Part shown: one piece after another, positions 32,235 to 36,865 of the stretch
Layout: every line of letters begins with the position of its first letter
How positions within the stretch are numbered: position 1 is the stretch's first letter
Origin: Myxococcales bacterium
Lineage (GTDB): Bacteria; Myxococcota_A; Polyangia; Polyangiales; Polyangiaceae
Assembly (NCBI GenBank): GCA_016191785.1
Contig: JACPVJ010000176.1
Coordinates: forward strand, 1 to 36,865
Direction: 5' to 3'
Length of the DNA: 36,865 nucleotides
Notes under the pieces: generated by a model
What the model was told of the DNA's origin: nothing
The model's input: the letters and a program-made list of their open reading frames with translations, nothing else
Database searches by the model: none
Program-made: the position numbers and the translations under genes

Positions 32235-34682
32235 GTGTCTCGCGCTTCCGCCGCCCTCGGCATCTCGGTCGCTTCCGCGCTTTGGCTGGCGACCGCGCCG
32301 GCGCGGAGCCAGAAGGTCGAGATCCAGGCCCCGGCGGAGCGCCGTCCGGTGATCACGCCGCCGCGCCTGCTCGCCGACTCTGCGGCCACCTACCCGAAGC
32401 GCGCGGTGGAAGACGGGGTGACCCAGCCGGTCGCGGTGATCTTGATCCTGGAGATCGACGCGACCGGGAAGGTCACGGGCACCACCGTCGCGGGAGCCGG
32501 CGGTCACGGCTTCGACGAGGCCGCCTCGGAGGCCGCGCTTCGCCTCCGCTTCGAGCCGGCTCGACGCGGCGACACCCCAGTGGCGGCGAAGATCCGGTTC
32601 CGGTACCTCTTCTCTCCGCCGCCTCTGGCCCTGTCCGGCCGAGTCGTCGACTCGAAGTCCGGCGAGCCCATTGCCGGCGCAAAGATCCTCGTGCGCGGGA
32701 GCGACGGCACCAACCACGAGCTGACCTCGGATGCCCAGGGTCGCTGGACAGCGCCCGCCTCGGCTGCCGGGCGCGGGCGCGTGTCGGTCACGCGCAGCGG
32801 CTACGACGAGCAACAGGTGCCGTTCGAGCTTCTTCCGGGCAAAGAGACCGTAGTCGCCATCGAGCTCGCACGGCACGTCGAGCCCGAGCCGGCGCCGGCG
32901 CCGGACGAAGTCGGAGTGACCGTTCAAGGCGAGCGGCCGCCGCCGGCCCGGGTGAGCATGACCCGGCAAGAGGTGCGGCAGTTGCCCGGGGCTTTCGGCG
33001 ATCCGTTCCGCGCCATCGAGGCCCTGCCCGGCGTGACCCCGGTGTTCTCGGGGTTGCCGTTCTTTTACGTGCGCGGCGCTCCACCGGGCGACGTGGGCTA
33101 CTTCCTCGATGGTGTTCGCGTGCCCTACCTGTATCACTTGTTGATCGGCCCATCCGTGGTGCAGCCCGCGCTGGTCGAGCGCGTGGACCTCCACCCCGGG
33201 GGCTATCCGGCACGGTTCGGGCGCTACGCCGGGGGCATCGTCTCGGCCGAGACCACGCCCCCGCAGACCGAGCTTCACGGCGAAGGGAACCTGCGCTTGT
33301 TCGACGCGGGTGCGTTCGTCGAGAGCGGCTTCGCGGGCGGCCGCGGAACGGTGGCGCTCGGTGCTCGCTACTCGTACACGGCGGCGCTGCTGTCGGCGAT
33401 CGCGCCGGACCTGGTCCTCGACTATCGCGACTTCCAGGCGCGCGTCAGCTACGACGTCACTTCCCGAGATCGCGTCACCGCCTTCGGTTTCGGCGCCTAC
33501 GACCTGCTCGCGCAAGAGCGCGACAGTGGGCTCGACGTGCTCTTCGGCTCCGAGTTCTATCGGCTCGATCTGCGCCACGAGCACGCGTTCGACTCGGGAT
33601 CGGTCGCGACGGCGGTGACGCTCGGGTACGACCAGATCCACCCGCCGGGCACCGAACGCAACGTGACCGACCGCTCGATCGCGGCCCGCACTGCTTTCCG
33701 CAGCAAGGCCGGCGCAGGTGCCACGCTACGGGGCGGGGCCGACGTCGCGCTCGACGCGTTTCGCACCGCCAAGGCGCCCTACGGCGATCCGGACGACCCC
33801 CGCGTGCGCGAGTTCGACGAGACGTTTCCGTCCCGGAACGACCTGGTCGCCGGAGTCTGGCTCGACGTCGTGCTCGACGTGACCGACGGCATCGAGGTGG
33901 TCCCGGGGCTGCGCCTGGACCGCTATCAGTCCGGCTCGGCCACGGCCTTCGCCATCGACCCGAGGCTCTCCGCCCGCTTCGAGGTGACCCCGGACCTCAG
34001 GCTCATCCACGCCTACGGCATCGCGCACCAGCCACCCGCCTTCATGGTGCCGCTGCCCGGCTTGAACCCCGCGGGGCTCGAGGGCGGGTTGCAGACGGCG
34101 TTCCAGACCAGCGCCGGCGTGGAGTGGGACCTGCCAGAAGACGTGGTCGCGAGCGTCACGCTGTTCAACAACGTATTCTTCGACATGAGCGACGCGCTCG
34201 GCAGCGGTACCGAAGACGAGGGCCCGTTCACCGAGCTCGACCAGCGGAGCTTGGGGTCGGCCTACGGTCTCGAGCTCTACGTCCGGCGCCGGCTGACCAA
34301 GAAGCTCGGCGGACTCTTGTCCTACACGCTCTCTCGCTCCACCCGCAGCTTCGAGCGAAGCTCGGCTCCCAGCGCCTTCGATCGCACCCACGTCGTCAAC
34401 GCCGTGCTGAGCTACGACCTGGGTCGCTCGTGGCGAGCCGGCACGCGCGGGTTGTTCTACACGGGCACGCCCGTGCGTGACACGCTCGGGGGCGACGTGG
34501 AGCGGAATCCGCCGTTTTACCGGATCGACCTGCGCTTCGAGAAGCGCTGGACGTTCGGCAAAGCGACGTGGCTCTCGTTCGTGGCCGAGGGGATGAACGT
34601 CACGCTCAGCAAAGAGACGGTCGGCGACCGTGAGATTGGGCCGATCACCATCCCGAGCGTCGGCCTCGAGGGAGGGTTCTGA
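32235..34682 (+). CDS. TonB-dependent outer-membrane receptor with N-terminal TonB-C-like and carboxypeptidase-regulatory-like domains
   Basis: 815 residues from GTG 32235, giving a standard signal peptide (about 1-25); GTG 32202 is possible but lies inside the operator array. After the signal comes a segment (about 50-127) resembling the TonB C-terminal domain: YPKRAVEDG, then VAVILILEIDATGKV and AASEAALRLRFEPARRGDTP. A carboxypeptidase-regulatory-like domain follows (about 132-212, LSGRVVDSKSGEPIAGAKIL). The plug (about 230-345) contains DPFRAIEALPGVTPV, FYVRGAPPGDVGYFLDGVRV and GGYPARFGRYAGG. The rest is a beta-barrel ending in Phe, as expected for BAM-assembled porins. It imports a substrate that cannot be identified from sequence. 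The next gene overlaps its stop by one base. Confidence 0.9.
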   Translation: MSRASAALGISVASALWLATAPARSQKVEIQAPAERRPVITPPRLLADSAATYPKRAVEDGVTQPVAVILILEIDATGKVTGTTVAGAGGHGFDEAASEAALRLRFEPARRGDTPVAAKIRFRYLFSPPPLALSGRVVDSKSGEPIAGAKILVRGSDGTNHELTSDAQGRWTAPASAAGRGRVSVTRSGYDEQQVPFELLPGKETVVAIELARHVEPEPAPAPDEVGVTVQGERPPPARVSMTRQEVRQLPGAFGDPFRAIEALPGVTPVFSGLPFFYVRGAPPGDVGYFLDGVRVPYLYHLLIGPSVVQPALVERVDLHPGGYPARFGRYAGGIVSAETTPPQTELHGEGNLRLFDAGAFVESGFAGGRGTVALGARYSYTAALLSAIAPDLVLDYRDFQARVSYDVTSRDRVTAFGFGAYDLLAQERDSGLDVLFGSEFYRLDLRHEHAFDSGSVATAVTLGYDQIHPPGTERNVTDRSIAARTAFRSKAGAGATLRGGADVALDAFRTAKAPYGDPDDPRVREFDETFPSRNDLVAGVWLDVVLDVTDGIEVVPGLRLDRYQSGSATAFAIDPRLSARFEVTPDLRLIHAYGIAHQPPAFMVPLPGLNPAGLEGGLQTAFQTSAGVEWDLPEDVVASVTLFNNVFFDMSDALGSGTEDEGPFTELDQRSLGSAYGLELYVRRRLTKKLGGLLSYTLSRSTRSFERSSAPSAFDRTHVVNAVLSYDLGRSWRAGTRGLFYTGTPVRDTLGGDVERNPPFYRIDLRFEKRWTFGKATWLSFVAEGMNVTLSKETVGDREIGPITIPSVGLEGGF

Positions 34683-35593
34683 TGACGAAGTGGTTCCGAC
34701 TCGGCGCGAGCCTGGTCGCCTGTGGCGCCGCAGCGCAAGCCTGCCTGCCCGGCGAGACGCGGCCGCCTCCGGGTGGCCTGACGGTGACGGCCACCGCCGA
34801 TCAGCCCGTGGTCACGGGGCTCACGACGGCAGACGGCTGGAAGGTGCGCTTCGATCGCTTCGTGATGTCGCTGGGCTACGTGTCACTCGACCGCGACGAT
34901 GCCTGCGACACCTATGCGGGCGCGAACTACGGCCGCCTCCTCGACTTCGTGCGGTCGTCGCCGCAGCGCGTGGGCGCGGTCTACGCGGTGGGGGACTGTC
35001 AGCTCGGGTTCCGAGTCCCGGAGCCGCCGTCCAGCGCCGTGCTGGGTGAAGGGGTCACGGCGGGCGACCTGGACTTCATGCGCGCGGAGAGCAGCGACAA
35101 GTACGCCACCGACGCCGGCATCACGCTCCGCGTGGCGGGAGCGGCCGAGAAGGGCGGTACGACCAAGACCTTCGACTGGGCGTTCCGGCGCGCGCTGGTC
35201 TACGAAGACTGCGGGGTGGGCGGCGGGTCGCCGTCGATCTCCCTCGCTTCGGAGGCGAGCGAGACCCTCGACCTCTTGATCCGGGGGCAAGCGCTGTTCC
35301 AGACCGACCTGGACGACCAGAGCGCGGAGCTCCGGTTCGAGCCCTTCGCACGCGCGGACGACGAGCACGGCGACGGCGACGGAAACGTGACCCTGGACGA
35401 GCTCGCGGCGCTACCGCTCGGCGAGCTCGGCAAGGCGAGCGGACCGTGGGCCACCGACACCACCAAGTGGAAGAGCTTTCGCGACTACCTCTACCTCGGG
35501 CTGGTCCCGACCGTCCCGCGGTTTCGCGCCACGGGCCGGTGCTCGGTCCGCACGGGCTCGCCGAAACAGGGAATGGGCGGCCCGATGCACTGA
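34682..35593 (+). CDS. Putative lipoprotein/exported partner of the TonB-dependent receptor
   Basis: 303 residues. ATG 34682 shares its A with the receptor stop (TGATG), with GGGAGGG upstream, so the two are coupled. The N-terminus is a signal peptide with a possible lipobox ending at C21 (AAQAC). Residues about 45-205 look like a beta-sandwich. Near residue 225 an EF-hand-like loop occurs (DGDGNVTLDEL), which could bind calcium. The family is not recognised by name. Its tight coupling to the receptor suggests a surface or periplasmic substrate-binding partner. The C-terminus carries Gly, Met, Pro and a final His. Confidence 0.75.
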   Translation: MTKWFRLGASLVACGAAAQACLPGETRPPPGGLTVTATADQPVVTGLTTADGWKVRFDRFVMSLGYVSLDRDDACDTYAGANYGRLLDFVRSSPQRVGAVYAVGDCQLGFRVPEPPSSAVLGEGVTAGDLDFMRAESSDKYATDAGITLRVAGAAEKGGTTKTFDWAFRRALVYEDCGVGGGSPSISLASEASETLDLLIRGQALFQTDLDDQSAELRFEPFARADDEHGDGDGNVTLDELAALPLGELGKASGPWATDTTKWKSFRDYLYLGLVPTVPRFRATGRCSVRTGSPKQGMGGPMH

Positions 35594-35696
35594 CGCGAGG
35601 CCGAGCCGCGACGCGGTCACGGGTCGAGGTGATCGCCGAGGTTCGCGGGAGGTCCGAGGGCCTTCATGCCCGCGGAGAGCGTGCTACGCTCGCGCA

Positions 35697-36149
35697 ATGG
35701 TGAAGACGACCACGCCCGAGAAGAAGCCGCGCGCGACTTCGGAGGCGGAGGATTCCGTCGCCACCGACCGGGCGCTTCAGCCCGCGAACGCCAGGGGCTG
35801 GTCGTCGGCGCAGATCCTCGGCGTGCTGTGCGTCGGCCTGGCCGTGGGCGGCTTCGGCGGTTACACCGCGCGAGGCAGCGGCAAGGCGACGGCGGCAGCG
35901 CCCGCGCCCGTCGAGACCGTTGAGGGGCCGCGGGTCGATCCATCGGCGGCGGTGGCGGCGGCTCCGGCTGCAGCGGGGGCCGACAAGTTCGGCAGGCCCC
36001 CGGGCGACGAGCACTTCGGTCACGACCACCCACCGGGGCAAGGCGCGCCGGGCGCCGCCCCGGCGCCGGCTCCCGCGCCGGGCCCGGACGGCAAGGACTC
36101 CTTCGGTCGCGAGCCTGGCAACGAGCACTTCGGTCACAATCATCAGTGA
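35697..36149 (+). CDS. Single-span membrane protein with duplicated His-rich motif
   Basis: 150 residues from ATG 35697. A short cytosolic head is followed by one transmembrane segment (about 36-58), then an Ala/Pro-rich extracytoplasmic tail. The tail carries two copies of a motif, KFGRPPGDEHFGHDHP and SFGREPGNEHFGHNHQ, the second at the very C-terminus. The HxxxHxH spacing could bind a metal ion; this is inference. No family is recognised. The gene is 103 bp downstream of the putative lipoprotein and might be in the same transcript. Confidence 0.7.
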   Translation: MVKTTTPEKKPRATSEAEDSVATDRALQPANARGWSSAQILGVLCVGLAVGGFGGYTARGSGKATAAAPAPVETVEGPRVDPSAAVAAAPAAAGADKFGRPPGDEHFGHDHPPGQGAPGAAPAPAPAPGPDGKDSFGREPGNEHFGHNHQ

Positions 36150-36233
36150 TTCATCCGACAGGCGGCACCACTGCGAGCGGCTCTGCTGGTGTGACGCCGG
36201 GTACGTTGCCGACGCGCCACATGCCCGCCGCGC

Positions 36234-36252
36234 TTGCGCCCCTCAGGCGCAA
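36234..36252. terminator. Hairpin between convergent genes
   Basis: TTGCGCC (36234-36240) pairs with GGCGCAA (36246-36252) across a 5-nt loop, in the 119-bp gap between the convergent His-rich protein and outer-membrane protein genes. There is no T-tract. It may end transcripts from both sides. Confidence 0.4.
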
Positions 36253-36268
36253 TGCTGCGGAAGTTAGC

Positions 36269-36865
36269 TCAGTGCAGCGTGAAGGCCACCCCGATGCTGG
36301 GGTAGAGGTAGCTGTACTTCGCGGTCGCCCCGCCCGCCTCGGCGCTGACCGACGAGTAGATCACGCGCCCGAACGGTCCGATGCTCCACTGATTGGAGAT
36401 CCAGAAGTCGTAGCCGGCGCCGAGCCCGAACATCGTTCCGGTGGGGTCGTTGCCACCGCTCTGGCCCGAGTCGCTCACGAAGTCGACGGCCGCGAAGCCG
36501 ACCAAGCCCTGGAAATGCAGCCCCTCGTGCGGGTTCAGGTACCAGTCCGCGAACAGGGCGAGACCCGCGAAGAGCATCGAGCCCTTCCAGGTCGACTCGG
36601 CGCCGCCCACTTCGTACGTCGGGTCGGTGGTTCGGTTTGCGATGAGCGCGCCGCCGATGGCCAAGCCGTCCACCGGCGAGCCGCCGATGAGCAGGTCGAA
36701 TCCGGACTGGAAGCCGCTCCACTTCGGGTCGGAGGGGGCGTCCAAGCTCAACATGAGCGGACCGCCGTTCAAACCGATCCGGAAGAAGAAGCCGTCGTGA
36801 GTGCGCGCGCCCCCAGCGTGAGCGTCCGCCTCCGGCGCTGGTGCCGGACCCGGTGCCGGTGCGGG
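36269..36865 (-). CDS. Outer-membrane beta-barrel protein, 5' end outside the window
   Basis: The frame is open to the right edge, so the start lies beyond 36865; TTG 36772 is not the true start. The visible 198 residues begin with a Pro/Ala-rich stretch, then HDGFFFRIGLNGG, a first-strand pattern common in myxobacterial outer-membrane proteins. Alternating hydrophobic/polar strands follow (LAIGGALIANRT, LFAGLALFADWYL, TMFGLGAGYDFWI, YLYPSIGVAFTLH). The last residue is His rather than the usual Phe. Function is unknown; it is likely a small 8- to 10-stranded barrel. It is convergent with the His-rich membrane protein. Confidence 0.82.
   Translation of the reverse strand, partial: PAPAPGPAPAPEADAHAGGARTHDGFFFRIGLNGGPLMLSLDAPSDPKWSGFQSGFDLLIGGSPVDGLAIGGALIANRTTDPTYEVGGAESTWKGSMLFAGLALFADWYLNPHEGLHFQGLVGFAAVDFVSDSGQSGGNDPTGTMFGLGAGYDFWISNQWSIGPFGRVIYSSVSAEAGGATAKYSYLYPSIGVAFTLH

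Overview
The window is very GC-rich, with strong G/C bias at third codon positions and dense two-component signalling genes. It also carries a Ser/Thr protein kinase, NtrC-type activators, Gly/Ala/Ser-rich lipoproteins and a myxobacterial-style HNH endonuclease. Together these suggest a member of the Myxococcota, probably a Polyangia/Sorangium-type bacterium. This assignment is inferred from gene content; there is no rRNA or other marker gene here. No tRNA, rRNA or CRISPR array was found.

Layout. (1) 1-255: five 51-bp tandem hairpin repeats running off the left edge. (2) 287-3225: two membrane proteins of unknown function and a B12-binding-type radical SAM enzyme. (3) 3393-25536: a 22-kb block made almost wholly of signalling genes. 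In order it holds a CheB-CheR-PAS fusion and a PAS kinase-receiver (start/stop overlap), a secreted M23 peptidase lipoprotein, and a receiver-kinase with a PAS/HisKA_2 kinase (start/stop overlap). Next come an NtrC-type activator with a degenerate receiver, a triple-PAS hybrid kinase, and a Ser/Thr kinase-PilZ fusion with a receiver-EAL phosphodiesterase. The block ends with an intact NtrC-type regulator, a FliA-like sigma factor, and a tight operon of receiver-kinase, CheR methyltransferase and a sensor kinase with two receivers. (4) 25553-27259: an adenosine-deaminase-like lipoprotein. (5) 27360-29788: a mobile-DNA zone with remnants of two transposases, then an HNH endonuclease gene enclosed by perfect 58-bp inverted repeats. 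(6) 30128-36149: a sensor kinase/OmpR regulator pair divergent from a TonB-dependent receptor and lipoprotein, then a His-rich membrane protein. A symmetric array of CTGAAG motifs at 11-bp steps lies in the divergent promoter region. (7) 36269-36865: the 3' part of an outer-membrane beta-barrel gene running off the right edge.

How the genes may work together. The signalling block has many receivers, kinases and methyl-group enzymes but no methyl-accepting receptor, CheA, CheW or flagellar gene. CheR/CheB activities here may therefore modify something other than a classical chemoreceptor. The kinase-PilZ and receiver-EAL genes look like a compact c-di-GMP module: one protein degrades the messenger and the other could sense it and phosphorylate targets. 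Two NtrC-type activators, only one with a phosphorylatable receiver, plus an alternative sigma factor, give transcriptional outputs. The right-hand locus looks like a regulated outer-membrane uptake system; its substrate cannot be read from sequence, though a His-rich protein and an EF-hand-like loop nearby hint at metal.
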